Both the position numbers and the translations under genes were made by a program. From Siphonodentalium dalli (taxonomy: Eukaryota; Mollusca; Scaphopoda; Gadilida; Siphonodentaliidae): a stretch of DNA of 64,000 nucleotides. Every line of letters begins with the position of its first letter. Position 1 is the stretch's first letter. This document shows positions 11,914 through 24,116 of this stretch, in pieces. Under the pieces are notes generated by a model. It did no database searches. It worked only from the letters and a program-made list of their open reading frames with translations, and had not been told where the DNA came from. Where the stretch lies: assembly GCA_032622095.1 (NCBI GenBank), contig CP136064.1, positions 217,882,205 to 217,946,204 of the forward strand. Direction: 5' to 3'.

Positions 11914-12260
11914 AGGTACTCAATCCGATTAAGCACCCCTAAATTACTATTTCTTTGGCTTCGGGGGTAAAAAATATTTGAATCGAGTCGAGGATCCCAC
12001 ACATCAAAGCTCAGTGTGATCAGATATCTATTTTTGAACTAACAACTTGATTTTAGAGTTATCCATCTTACACCCGCAATTTGTCTGTTTGAGCATGAGG
12101 CAGACTAAATTACTGGCCCAAATCTTGAGAAATTAACGAACTTCAAAAATCGACATCTGATCACTCTGAGCTTTGATGGGTGGGTTCCTCGACTCGAATC
12201 AAATATTTTTTACCCCCGAAGCCAAAGTAACTTAGGGGTGCTTAATCGGATTGAGTACCT
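11914..12260. mobile_element. Family B MITE with TTAA duplication
   Basis: This 347-bp palindrome starts AGGTACTCAATCCGATTAAG, ends with the inverse, and is flanked by TTAA at 11910-11913 and 12261-12264. The arms contain 'ggcttcgggggtaaaaaata' and 'tcgagtcgagga'. TTAA flanks with inverted ends fit piggyBac- or Kolobok-like non-autonomous elements. Confidence 0.9.
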
Positions 12261-12269
12261 TTAAGCATT

Positions 12270-13545
12270 CAACATAATTGTTTAGAATTGTACTAGTACT
12301 TAGTGTCTACATATTTATTCCCAAAGAAGACAATAGAACATACACATGTGTATCATGAGGGATCTGAGATCATGTGACAAGAACCATAATCCATGTATGA
12401 AATTTACCTGTCCACAATACGACTTTCATGAATTTTTGTGATAAAATTCCTCATATTTATGCTTCTGCTGATATCTTTGAAGTTTAGGATTCACAATGTG
12501 ATTTAACACCCCTAAAATTACATTTTTATGGCTTCAAAATTATTTTGTATGATTCAGTCATCAAAGCTCCGAGCTATACTATTAGATTTTGAGTTTTGAA
12601 ATCTTTCAATTTTATCCACTTCGAATTTTTGTCAGTCGAGCAAAAATTCTTCTTTGAAATATATGGCCATGTGCAGATGCCATCACAAGAGATCACGCAA
12701 AGTCACGGTATGCAGTGTCATTCCATGGTGATCGAACATTGTTTTCAGAATACAATACAATGAAAAGTATCGTCAGCAACAATAATATGTTATCTTGTGA
12801 TAGTTGGCGTGCAGTAACATATACTTATTTCCGAATCGGTAATAATGTCTATTCATGAAAATAGACATGTTAAATTACACCATGCTGGTGACACTGTCTT
12901 TTGGGGAATTCCAGTTAGAACAAGGAATCACGCCATCACCATGTATCAAATACTCATTCACAGTCCAAACTGCCAAGAAAAACGATGTTATATGACTTTT
13001 TGCTTGGTATTGTTGTGTCTATTTATTGGCAATGAACTAATTTGGATAACTAAATCGACTTTTGATGAAATTCTGTTGTAATTGGATGATACGGGGGCCA
13101 TCAAATCGGATTGTGCATCTTTAAGGTATCCATCTGATTTTCATACAGTGCAGTGTGAATGTTTTGAAGTGGTTTTTGTTTTGCCTTCATATTATTTTGT
13201 ATGTGTGCACCCCATCGATACATTGAGAGATTGTAAATTATTATAAATAAACCCACCTTGATAATCTTGTGTTGCATTTCCATTCGGTCTCGCAGTCAAC
13301 ATATTAAATGCTATGTTATAATTATTGCCCAATATTGTAACCTTTGCATTTTTACTGCTCCAGAGAATTGGGGTATATGGTCAAGGGCTCTGCCTGCCAT
13401 TCATTTGTATAAACATTTCACCTTGTAAATCAAGTGTGAATTAACTGATCTGGTTGTCCTTTGGTATGGTTAAGGCCCAGCATGGGGAAATGAATACCCC
13501 AAATACTACAGTGGTCGTCCATTCATTATAATAATAATATTAATA
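12270..13545. other. Non-coding, AT-rich
   Basis: Apart from the decayed family B relative I see no exon, RNA gene or clear repeat. ORFs here are short and overlap stop-rich AT sequence. Confidence 0.5.
12472..13127. repeat. Probable decayed relative of family B
   Basis: The left part has 'gatttaacacccctaaaatt' and 'catcaaagctc', and the right part ends 'aaatcggattgtgcatcttt', both like family B arms. The interior is unrelated and larger, with no intact palindrome. No coding signal. Confidence 0.35.
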
Positions 13546-13547
13546 AT

Positions 13548-14655
13548 ATTTATAAAGAATTGCATGATGATGATATGTATAAGTATCTTGGAGTTCACGA
13601 GCTAAATGGAATAAAACATGATGACATGAAATCGTCCCTGCGTCATGAATATTATCGTCCGCTGCGTATGGTTTTAAGGTCTGACCTGAACTCCCAAGAA
13701 CAGAATTACAGCCATCAGTACTCTTGCTCTCCAGTGATCTTGTATGGGTATAACATCATAGATTGGTTAGTAGAGGATCTCAGGCATATGGATAGGAAAA
13801 CGAGAAAGCTGTTAACAATGCACCGGATGCACCACCCTAAAGCGGATGTAGAGCGGCTGTATATTCCACGTAGAGAGGGAGGACGTGGGTTGCTATCGCT
13901 GGAACACACATATAAGACTGCTACAGTTGGCCTCAATGCTCACCTGACAAAACGCTACAGACGAGCTCATGACACTCGTGTTTGCACACCATCAGCACAA
14001 AAAGAAATATTCAGTGTGTAAATCAGCAGCGAGATTCACAAATGAAATCAAAATAACGATTGAGCAAAATAAAAATGACACACTGATAGAATATGCTAAA
14101 AAAGTGAAAGCAAAAAACAGAATAACACCGAAAACTGAAACAAAAGTCAGAGGAAAATCACAATATCCCAAATCCCTGGAACAACCACATGTAGACAAAG
14201 ACAGATCACACAATTGGCTCTGGAGTTCCGGTCTCAAATCCGAAACTGAAGGGTTCATAATTGCAGCTCAGGACCAGAGCTTGCCAACGTGCTATTATCA
14301 GCACAGGTACATAATGGCAACATTGATCCTAAGTGCAGATTATGCCACCAATACCAGGAGACTACTGAGCACATAATATCAGGATGCCCTGTCCTGGCAA
14401 ATAAAGAAATACCTTGAAAGACATAAAAAAGTTGCTCGGTATATCCACTGGCACATTTGTAAACATTTTGGCCTGAAACACGAATGCCAGTGGTACGACC
14501 ATGCCACACGGTTCAATGTCAAGAATGATAAAATAACTCTGCTTTGGGATTTCTCTATCCATATGGACTGAGAAATCAAAGCAAATAGACCGGACATCAT
14601 ATTGGAGATGTGCAACATGTATATAGATGATGGAAATGTTTTTACGGTGTTATTA
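13548..14655 (+). pseudogene. Degraded non-LTR retrotransposon (LINE), C-terminal part of the reverse transcriptase polyprotein
   Basis: The first open segment (to 14021) encodes MYKYLGVHELNGIKHDDMK, then MDRKTRKLLTMHRMHHPKAD and LYIPRREGGRGL. These are hallmarks of the region downstream of the reverse-transcriptase fingers/palm in many invertebrate LINE polyproteins. After frame changes at about 14000 and 14330, translation continues to a C-X2-C-X8-H-X4-C knuckle (CRLC...HIISGC) and a tail with LLWDFSIHMD, an in-frame stop, then EIKANRPDII. The YXDD catalytic part and the 5' half are missing, so this is a 5'-truncated, frameshifted dead copy. The order of segments and orientation are clear. 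The clade was not determined. Confidence 0.88.
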
Positions 14656-14840
14656 ACCCTTTTCGACTTAGAAAATTTCAACATTTTTTTTAATTTCTTA
14701 ACAAAGCGGCATCGACTTGCCACGTTTTCGAGGGACACTGTGGTCAGCTGACATTTTATTTATTTTAAATTTAGTTTCCATCCAGGCTCCAGCCCATATT
14801 TCAGTTTGTCTATGACAGCACCCAAGGTGCAATTTTGCTT

Positions 14841-14925
14841 TAACACGTTGAGTGCCAACTACGAGTTATCTCATACTTTTTGCATGTAATTGAATGGGAG
14901 CCGATACTCAATGTGTTAAAAGTGA
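14841..14925. mobile_element. Short TTAA-flanked hairpin
   Basis: TTAACACGTTGAGTGCC at the left pairs with actcaatgtgttaa at the right, giving an 80-90-bp foldback with TTAA at its tips. It resembles the other TTAA MITEs in outline only. Confidence 0.5.
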
Positions 14926-15079
14926 TATAAATGTATGGTATATTTTGCTCAAACAGATTTAATACTTCTCCTTTCATTGATTTCACTTCAAGTTCTAAAA
15001 CAGACCCTCTGAAATAACCAGACCAATGGGTCCTTGGATGATTGGATTTATATAAGATTTATATATAGTTCACTCAGTC

Positions 15080-15297
15080 ACTACCATATTGGATCCATCC
15101 AGCCCTGTTCTGTGCATTCAGTGATACAGGTCAAAGTTCTGGACTAGCATGCCATATATGCTGCTTTTGAATATTCATGAATGCCATATATGGAAACCAT
15201 GAATATTCAAAACTACATATATGGAATGCTATTCCAGAACTTGACCTGTAGCACTTAAACTGGTGGAATGGGGACTGGATGGATCAAATATGGTAGC
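15080..15297. repeat. Palindromic repeat
   Basis: Arms 'taccatattggatccatcca' and 'tggatggatcaaatatggta', plus an inner pair 'caggtcaaagttctgga' / 'tccagaacttgacctg' and a core catgaatattcaaaa, form an imperfect 218-bp inverted repeat. No clear target duplication. Confidence 0.7.
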
Positions 15298-15630
15298 AAC
15301 TCTGTGATCTCGCTTATTGGTTAATTTAGCACAGAGATAGGAGATTATTAACCCTTTCTGTCTGTGTAATGCATGAGTGTCTATGTAATGCATGAGGTTT
15401 AGATATATTATGGTGATAACATTACTCTCAAGTGGTACACCTAATAATAGAGTCAGCACGATTTTTATTTTGGAGAAAATTCCCATGATCACTATTATTT
15501 GGCATTGAAACATGAAGTGAAATTGCCATCACTATTTTACTCTGAATCTCCAACCATCACTATTTAGGCCATCACGATTATCAGGCACCTGATAGTAATG
15601 AAGAAATCTCAGGAATCCCATGCTGATTGA

Positions 15631-15847
15631 TACAGTAATGCCCTAAATAATCGACTCCTTAACCACAGCAGAATTATGGGTAACTTTTCAGGATTTAGAC
15701 GGAAATATGGCTTGTTGCCATTCACCGAAAAGCTCTCAGTGAGAGCTTTCCGATGAATGGCAACAAGCCATATTTCCGACTAAATCCTGAAAAGTTAACC
15801 ATAATTCTGCTGTGGTTAAGGAGTTGATTATTTAGGTCATTACTGTA
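15631..15847. mobile_element. MITE family A, full-length palindrome
   Basis: It runs from TACAGTAATGCCCTAAATAA to the inverse ending TTACTGTA, and is nearly the same as the copy at 7213-7429 in length and arm sequence. The centre is agctctcagtgagagct. Confidence 0.9.
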
Positions 15848-15918
15848 CATCTGATTGACACTTCCCTCCATAATGTTTTTTTGCTACCTTTTTGGGAACA
15901 TGGCATCATTTTTGTAAA

Positions 15919-16020
15919 AGTGATTTTGGCAAGTACTGACTTTTTTTTTTATCTTCAGAGTCAGTCTTCTCAATCTTTACAGTCAGTTGAGTGACTCAAC
16001 AGTCATTGACTGTCTTGTTT
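15919..16020. repeat. Dispersed repeat, partner at 6376-6480
   Basis: It matches the 6.4-kb copy through 'aagtgattttggcaa' and 'cattgactgtctt'. Its left half contains a T tract. Confidence 0.5.
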
Positions 16021-16194
16021 TTTGAGATTTTTTACATGTATGGGAGGCCAGCTAGATGATTAATTGCATGCAGCACTGTAGAGCAATTCCTATTGTTAAA
16101 AGACCGAACTATTGATGTGCTATTCCTCAACCAGTTGGGTTATTTCAATGTTACTCAGAGGGGGTTACCCATTACATGACTTAATAATTGTGAT

Positions 16195-16769
16195 GTTCAA
16201 AGCGCAATTAATTTTGAAGCGAATTGCAATTGGATTATGCTTTGATCAGTGAGTGCAGTTCAGGGCTTCAGTCCAATTATTAATAAATGTGAATATGGTC
16301 TCCAGTATGAGAGATCCCAGGTGTGTCTGCACGAAACCATGCGACAATGTCCCAATTCCGCATTATTTGTGCTTCAGCAAAATATTAATGTGAAAACATG
16401 GGAGGGTGTTTTCACATTTATTAATATTGGAGCAATTCAATTTCACAGAAGCGTAATTCAATTGTGCTTAAGGCTTAAGCGCATTTACTTATATCTCTAC
16501 CCATTGTGCTTAAGCATAATTGAATTGTGCTTAAGGCTAATATAAGATCAATAGCTATAAAAGTTTTCACCCCTAGAAGATCATGCAAATGAGGTTCATA
16601 ATCATGTTTGGCCAAATAGTCATCCTGCAGACTTATCCTATAAGAATTAAGGGGGTTTATTTGTTTATGGTGATCAACAATTTCACTTAAGTGCAATGGA
16701 AATTACAGAGTTTTTAAATTTGCTTAAGTGCAATTGCTGCCCACATAGTGTTAAATGAATTGTGCTTAA
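16195..16769. repeat. AT-rich stretch with repeated 'attgtgcttaag' strings
   Basis: The words 'aattgtgcttaag' and 'gcttaag' recur between about 16450 and 16765 in both orientations. A hairpin around 16381-16430 pairs 'atattaatgtgaaaaca' with 'tgttttcacatttattaata'. No ORF of note. Confidence 0.45.
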
Positions 16770-17255
16770 AGGTACTCAACCCGATAAAACTCCTCTCAAT
16801 TACTATTTCAATGGCTTCGGGGGTCAAAAATATTTGATTCGAGTCGAGGAAGTCACCCATCAAAGCTCAGATTTGTTAGATATCGATTTTAGAAATCTAT
16901 TATTTTTCATTATCGGGAATTCTTTCTGGCCCAGAAGACTGTCAAAAATTCGTTATTATTACCCACTTGATTATAGAGTTATCCATCCTTGTCTGTTTGA
17001 ATAGAATTTTGGCGTAAAATCTCGAGCAGGTTACCAAATTGACGGCAGTTATTGGTACTCATCTCGAGAACATAAGAATTTTCAAAAATCAATATCTAAT
17101 AACTCTGAGCTTTGTTTGATGGGTTCCTCGACTCGAATCAAATATTTTTTACCCCCAAACCCAAAGCCAAAGAAATAGTAATATAGGACCCTCTGATCGG
17201 ATTGTTGTTGTTGGAATCTGTTGAGATGGGGACCCTCTTTACGGGTTGAGTACCT
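16770..17255. mobile_element. Family B MITE, 486-bp subtype, TTAA duplication
   Basis: AGGTACTCAACCCGATAAAA at the left and the gagtacct end at the right are bracketed by TTAA (16766-16769, 17256-17259). It carries a subtype-specific segment near the right end (gttgttgttggaatctg..gatggggaccctct) that is also present, in inverted orientation, in 24288-24767. Confidence 0.9.
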
Positions 17256-17961
17256 TTAAGTCCAATTATTTAATAAATGTGAAAACACTGTCCCACACGA
17301 AATGAAAAAGGCCTCCCACTCCCAGTCCCATACTCATGCTGTACCGGTACAAGAGGATTTGAACCTCACAATTATCTCTGATTTGGAAGGAAGGATAAAC
17401 TTTAAATTCAAGCACATACTGTAGCTAAAGCAATGCAAACGGAGTATTTAAAGTGCTGTGTCTCCGTTAAGTAGGTTAAACGTATATAAAAGACTTCATC
17501 AACACCAGTCCTGCCCAGACTACCAATTTAAAATACTGGAATGGGTTAACGTCGAAATGGGATTCATTTTCCGACTATCGAATAAGTAATTGGGAAACGT
17601 TAAGGATCAAAGTCCGTGGGTTTTTCCTGAATTTTTGAAGGTGACACTCAGGCGTGACACAGGTAATATTAAAAAGCATTTTCTTATGCAATATCTCTTA
17701 TACATTACGTGCCATAGTATACAGTACAGTGGGTAAACTTGTAAGTATAATTATAGCAATCTTGTTTAGTATATTACGCTTTATAGACTAGAATATAGTG
17801 GTAAGTTGTAGGCTAGTTTTCTGCTTGAAATTCTAAATTTCCAAGTTGATATTCAAGTTTCAACGTCGTCACCAGGCCAGGCTCATCTTGAATTCCACTA
17901 GTATAGTGGTATTCCACTAGTATAGTGGTATATGACCATAACATATTCATGTTACCTTTTA

Positions 17962-19381
17962 GTCCATGAGATATTGGTCGACCTCTGCACCCCCCCCCCC
18001 CCAGGACTTAACTTCACCCCACTAATTTTCTTCCTTAAGGTCTCCTCTAATTTTTTTCACTTGTTAAGTGGCCGCAGAGACTCCAGACAAGATGGCGTCC
18101 ATCATGGCGGCCATTTTTTTTTAAATGAACCAGGTCTCTTGATCGCCATTATAGTAAAGATGATAGCACATGCGGTCTTGTTTTCCGCTCGATTCGTTAT
18201 GCTAATAATATACAACCCTTACAAATTAGCCAAAAATCCGACACCAGAATCCGAGATGGCCGCCGAAATGTGAAAATATGCTATTTTTCTGACATGTTGT
18301 TACCACCTTTCGTTTGTCTCTGTGGTAAAATGTTACAATTTGTGCGTCATGTTATGCATTTATCATATAGAGGAGTCATTGGCGAACACATGGGGACCAT
18401 AATATGCATTCATTGTGGGATATTTTTGTCCGATATCACGTTTTCCCAAATGCCGGTATCATAGGTCAAAGCCTAATCTCCGTTAATAACGCGATGTTAT
18501 GTTTCGAATCAATGAATCTTATTGCTATTATAACAACACCCATGCATATATATTTGCAGGAGATACTCGAGCTAGGATTCCTCTTATACCTGAGTTGAGG
18601 AATATTTACCTAAATCCAAGATGGCGGCCAAAATGGCCACCAGAAATAAAAAAATCGCTGAAAATCGCTGATTTTAACATCAGTGAGCATTATTGTCATA
18701 ACATCTCCACACCTGCTTACTATTGTAAGTTGGGAACACTTTGGCGAAGAACTTTCCTTGTACCATATCCAAATAAAAGTCCCCAAAATCCACAATGGCG
18801 GACAGATTTTGAATATTAAATCACCGAAATTCCCTCATATTCACATCATTGGTCATTATTGTCGAGACAACTCCACCCATGCTTACAATTGAGTTGGAAA
18901 TACTGAGGTGAAGTAATTACATTACATATCATGCAAGAAATTGTTTTCCAAATCGAAGATGGCGGCCAAAATGGCGACCGAAATTTGAAAACAAGTCTAC
19001 ATTCCTTTACTTTCTTACGATGGGCGTTATTGTTTCGCGATTTCTATCCACCATTACATGTTGATATGGAATAGTGACATGAAGTATTCATTAGGGTTTG
19101 GCAATTGATACTCGCAGCCAAGATCGCTGCTAATTTGGCGGCTAGAAATTGAAAAGAAATCGATATTTTCACATATTAATTTCAACTTTTTGTCATAATA
19201 TCGGTATGTATGGACGAAATTGTACATAAACCATCTACTAGTTCAACTTAAAGGTATTAAAACGCATAACATAGCTCGTATCCTTCTGGAAAGATGAAAC
19301 ACCACAATTAATATCGCAATGTGGCATTTCGAAATCCAGTCCCCACTTAGCGCTGATAATGGCCGTAAGCGTAGGTGCGTC
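17962..19381 (+). repeat. Left long inverted arm with phased GATGGCGGCC-type units
   Basis: Related motifs (aagatggcggccaaaatggc and variants) occur at about 18089, 18254, 18618, 18792, 18956 and 19120, that is, at steps of 165, 2x182, 174, 164 and 164 bp. Each is followed by similar text such as 'cattattgtc', 'cacccatgcttac' and 'gttggaaatac'. The arm is thus a degenerate tandem array. The core matches the known YY1 consensus AAnATGGCGGC, but binding is not shown. A 14-C tract lies at about 17989-18002. Confidence 0.8.
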
Positions 19382-19670
19382 AAATAGTTATATCAGAACA
19401 ATTACCTCATAACAGATTCTGATTTGCCACGTCACGTCCATAATTATCTTCCATTTATTTGTCTGATAAATCTAGGTCGCACACACCGACAAAGTATTCA
19501 CCCGTTCCTGGGAGTAGGGTCCCTCTAACCCAGTCTATGTAAACATACACTCAGATTCATACTGATACTGAGTCTATTGCATTCCCATCAACTTTTCATT
19601 TCTGAACGGTTGTGGGCTTCCCCCAAATTACGTCACACCGCACTAAATATAAATCTGAAATTAGTTGTGA

Positions 19671-20115
19671 TTGACAGGCGTAAATATGGTTCCATGCCAG
19701 TGCCGTCATGGCCGCTTCAACCCTGTGAAGCCGATTCTAAGAATCAGAATTAATAGTTGCAGGGTTTGTGACTTTTCGTTCGGCGGTTGTTTTACTGACA
19801 ATAAAGGGAAACAGCTATCTTCCGGGATCCAAAATAATATGTACAATAACTAAGACAGATCTTCTTGAAATTATAAAAAATGTCAATTTATGTGGATCTC
19901 TTGGACTCAGAACGAATTATTTTTTAGATTGGCCAGTCGATTTGTCGCCCATGTTGTCAAAAAATAACACAAATCAACGGCCACGAATCAAAAATACATG
20001 AATGTCGGGACTATCTGCTGAAACAACTACAGAACTAAAAAAAAAGTTAAATGACATAACAAAACGATCTATCAGTTCCCCAGTACCGGCAGTAGTACCA
20101 CCGCAGCCAAAATGA
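19671..20115 (+). pseudogene. Coding-like relic in the left arm, unassigned
   Basis: One frame gives MVPCQCRHGRFNP and, soon after, SCRVCDFSFGGCFTDNKGKQ. The next part is open in another frame (IICTITKTDLLEIIKNVNLC), then a third frame has SAETTTELKKKLNDITKRSI ending before PQPK and a stop at about 20115. The paired cysteines (CRVC) suggest a small zinc-binding N-terminal domain of a transposon protein broken by two frame changes. I cannot name it. It may be chance. Confidence 0.3.
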
Positions 20116-22619
20116 GCGTAGAGCAACACAATTCTACCACCAACCCCACCGAAACCCTCCCGACCTTACACAGCCGTATTATTAGCTCCAAAGATTGGCC
20201 AGTTGTACCCTAATTACAGTTGCCTGCAATCCAAATTCCGGTAATTCTTGATTTTAAACTTTCGACCGCTCGTCAACAATCTACTTTATTTGTCGATTTG
20301 TGAATTTCTCTTCCGGTATAACATGACGTCATGGATACTATTTTAACAACATTTAGCCACACCTTCGGAATTTCCACACCGAGAGCACGTGACATGTTAC
20401 TAGTTTTTTTATTGGGGCACACATTTCAAGGAATCCCGGGTTTGGGAAATGAAAACTGAACGAAAGGTCGTCAGACCCACTATTTTTTATATGTGGGTAT
20501 GTAGTTTACTCCAGACTGCCTCTAACCATAACGTTTCAAACAATAAATTTTCCGGTGTCTAGCTTACAGAAGGCCATCTCTATGTATGTGTCTCATACCC
20601 CATGGGATAACGACATGTACACCTGGCGAACCAGTTAGCTAGTCACTTCTCAATGGATGGTTTGTCAACTCACAAACTCAGCGAACGCATTGGCATATGT
20701 GGACAACTTCGACATTGTTTCGAAGGTTGCTAGCTGTCTCATTCCCAGCCCTCATAATTGGCTATGGCAATCGGCAATGCCGAAGCCATTTGCTGAAGCA
20801 AGCTGGGCCACGATAAAGGGTTGCCGTAGCAGATTGCCGAAGCCAAACAATCTGAATTAAAAGGGCTGCATTCCCTTGGACAGATGTCTATCTGCTAAGG
20901 AGAAGACCCTAGTGTACAGACTACCCACACTTCTTGACCATTATCCGAAGCAAACTGTGTGACGCCCCGCAGTTGTCTTGTCGAATATCTCCCAGCAGAG
21001 AAGAACAATGCTCGCGGTGCTAGTTTGTGGACATGCGCCATGATAGTGGGAATGAAATGGGCCACTGTATACACCACCCCATACACCTGGTGCATGTTTA
21101 AGATATCGAATGGCATGCGTGTCGGTTTTATTTGGTGTGGTAAGATTGTATTTCCACATCCGTTTCGAAGCCTTTCTGATTCAACTACGTACACTTTTGT
21201 CAGGATAATAATATGCTAGCCTCCCTCAAAACAGTCGGATGGACTAAAGGATAATGTCTTTATTGCATGAATGTATGCATGTTTTGTTATCCTCTCTCGG
21301 GGTTAGTGTCGGTAGTGGGCGGTATTATTCAAGAAAATGTCAGGAACTGTGGTGCATTTATTTCACTATGTATTTAAATAACAATTTACAGTCTCGATTG
21401 CAATGGCTGTGGCCATTGGGGAACGCGACCTTTATGCTCATATAGCTTTATATATATATATAACTTTAGAATATAGTAGTTAATGTCTCATGCAGGAAAA
21501 TGGTCGCATTGGTGATGTTACCAAAAAATCACTTGGTGTACCAACGTGTGTTGAACTGAATGCAAGAGCTCATCAACGTAACATTCCTCTGGATGTCTTC
21601 GCGTTGAACATTTCACCCTTTTGTTGATGGCATTTGTACTTTCTTGAACCATACCACCCAGCGTGAGTATGACATATCAACCAACTATCAAAGGTATCGC
21701 CTTTAAGACTACACCCCAGTCTTGGTGGGGCTTATACAGCAGTAGCCAATGGCATACTCCTGGTCCAGTTGTTTAAGAACGGCTTCCAATCGGATGGGAA
21801 CATACAATCTTAGCATACAAGGAAAGCAAAGCCACACATGAGATCCTGTCTGAATCTAAAACATAACAAAATAAGGGGCGGTGCGGTCATGGTCCAATTT
21901 CAATTCCACTATCATGACACATACCCACAAACTAGCACCGTGTGTATTGTTATCATCTGCTTGGATCTGTTCGGTGAGACGATTGCTGGACGCCAACAAG
22001 CTTGTTCTTATGATCATGTTCAAGGAGTTTGGGTATATTATGCATTATGGTCTTCTACGCCTTAGCTGAAATGCATCCGTCAAATGTCGGGCTTTCAACA
22101 TTCAAACCATATACAGAAGTTGTCCGGGTACGTCAGTGCATTAGATGAGTATGTGAATTGATGAACCATATATTGAGAAGTGGCTGTTTGGGAAGATCAC
22201 CAGGTGTACACGTTGTTATCTCCATTAGGTCACCAAAGCTGACAATACGCAGATAGATAGGTCCTTCTGAAAGCTAGTATACGCATCGACCGAATACCTT
22301 TATAGTGTATCACACAAGATGATGCATATACCCCATATGTAGCATCTGAATTATACCATAAGCTATACCACGAATGAAGCTCGCTAAGAATTCCAAGCTT
22401 TCGAAACCAACACGTGAGCTGGACACCGGCATATGTATTGTTTGAAACATTCCGATTAGTGGCACACTCCTACAAAGAAGAGTAGTGAACTGTTGTTGTG
22501 AGTGAGATAGATTAATCTGACGAAGAGACGGAAACGAGTCTAGATAATGCTGAATGTGGCAATTCAGAATAAGCTCAGGTACTGTTGTTTTGATTCTTGG
22601 AAGTCATAATATGACTATT

Positions 22620-24019
22620 CGGCGCACCTATATACGGTTACGGCCAGTATGAGCCCTCAGTGGAGAATGGATTTTGAAATGCCACATTGCGATTGTGGGT
22701 TTTCATCCTTCCAAAAGGCTACGACTTATATTGGAACTAATAGATGGCTTATATTATGTACCGTTTCGTTTATACAAATCAATATTATGACAAAAAGTTG
22801 AAATTAGTATGTGATAATATCGGCTTCTTTTCATTTTCTGGCCGCCAGTTTGGCCGCCATATTGAATGTGAGTATCAATTGCCAAACCCTAATGAATAAT
22901 TCATACATATCAACATGTAATGGTGGGTATAAATCGCGAAACAATAACGCCCATCCTCAGAAAGTAAAGGAATGTAGGTGTGTTTTCAAATTTCGGTCGC
23001 CATTTTGGCCGCCATCTTCGATTTGGAAAACCATTTCTTGCATGAGATGTAAGGTAATTATTTCACCTCAGTATTTCCAACTCAACTGTACGCATGGATA
23101 GAGTTGTCTCGACAATAATGCCCAATGATGTGAATATGAGGGAATTTCGGTGATTTTTCAAAATCTGTCCGCCATTGTGGGCGCCATTTTGGATTTTGGG
23201 GACTTTTATTTGGATATGGTACAAGGAAAGTTCTTCGCCTAAGTGTTCCCAACTTACAATAGTAAGCAGGTGTGGAGTTGTCATGACAATAATGCTCACT
23301 GATGTTAAAATCAGCGATTTTCAGCGATTTTTTATTTCTGGTGGCCATTTTGGCCATCTTGGATTTGGGTAAATATTCCTCAACTCAGATATAAGAGGAA
23401 TCCTAGCTCGAGTATCTCCTGCAAATATATATGCATGGGTGTTGTTATAATAGCAATAAGATTCATTGATTCGAAACATAACATCGCGTTATTAACAGAG
23501 ATTCGGCTTTGACCTATGATACCGGCATTTGGGAAAACGTGATATTGGACAAACATATCCCGCATTGAATGCATATTATGGTCCCCATGTGTTCGCCAAT
23601 GACTCCTCTATATGATAAATGTATAACATGAAGCAAAAATTCTAACATTTTCCCACAGAGACAAACGAAAGGTGGTAACATGTCAGAAAAATAGCATATT
23701 TTCACATTTCGGTGGCCATCTTGGATTCTGGTGTCGGATTTTTGGCTAATTTGTAAGGGTTGTATATTAGCATAACGAATCGAGCGGAAAAAAGACCGCA
23801 TGTGCTATCATATTTACTATAATGGCGATCAAAGAGACCTGGTGCATTAAAAAAAAATGGCCGCCATGATGGACGCCATCTTGTCTGGAGTCTCTGCGGC
23901 CACTTTTTGTTCTTGTTAACAAGTGAACAAAATTAGAGGAGACCTTAAGGAAGAAAATTAGTGGGGTGAAGTTAAGTCCTGGGGGGGGGGGTGCAGAGGT
24001 CGACCAATATCTCCTGGAC
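22620..24019 (-). repeat. Right long inverted arm of the 6-kb element
   Basis: It is the reverse complement of 17962-19381, with small indels and the same GCC-rich motifs (gccgccatcttcgatttgga at about 23010, gccgccattgtgg at about 23170, ggccatcttggatttg at about 23350). The junction with the asymmetric middle lies at 'ggcgcaccta' near 22620. Confidence 0.85.
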
Positions 24020-24116
24020 TATTTGTTTGCGTCGGGAATAGAAGATGACACATACCAGTACACATCCAAATTTCACTCTTAAATTAATAAAATCGCAGCA
24101 AATGAACAGTCTTCCG

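Larger units (their letters stand above)
17962..24019. mobile_element. 6-kb palindromic (foldback-like) element
   Basis: The ends read GTCCATGAGATATTGGTCGA and the near-identical inverse, with a possible TA duplication (17960-17961, 24020-24021). The outer arms, 17962-19381 and 22620-24019, pair along their whole length at high identity. Pairing continues more weakly inward: 20557-20625 with 22200-22440, and 20890-21070 with 21880-22080. The entire unit is therefore one imperfect hairpin with a loop near 21.2-21.8 kb. The outer arms are made of degenerate units of about 165-180 bp. About 1.1 kb present only in the left arm (19382-20500) holds short coding-like ORFs. No transposase was recognised, so the class is unknown. 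It resembles Foldback or very-long-TIR DNA elements. Confidence 0.85.
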
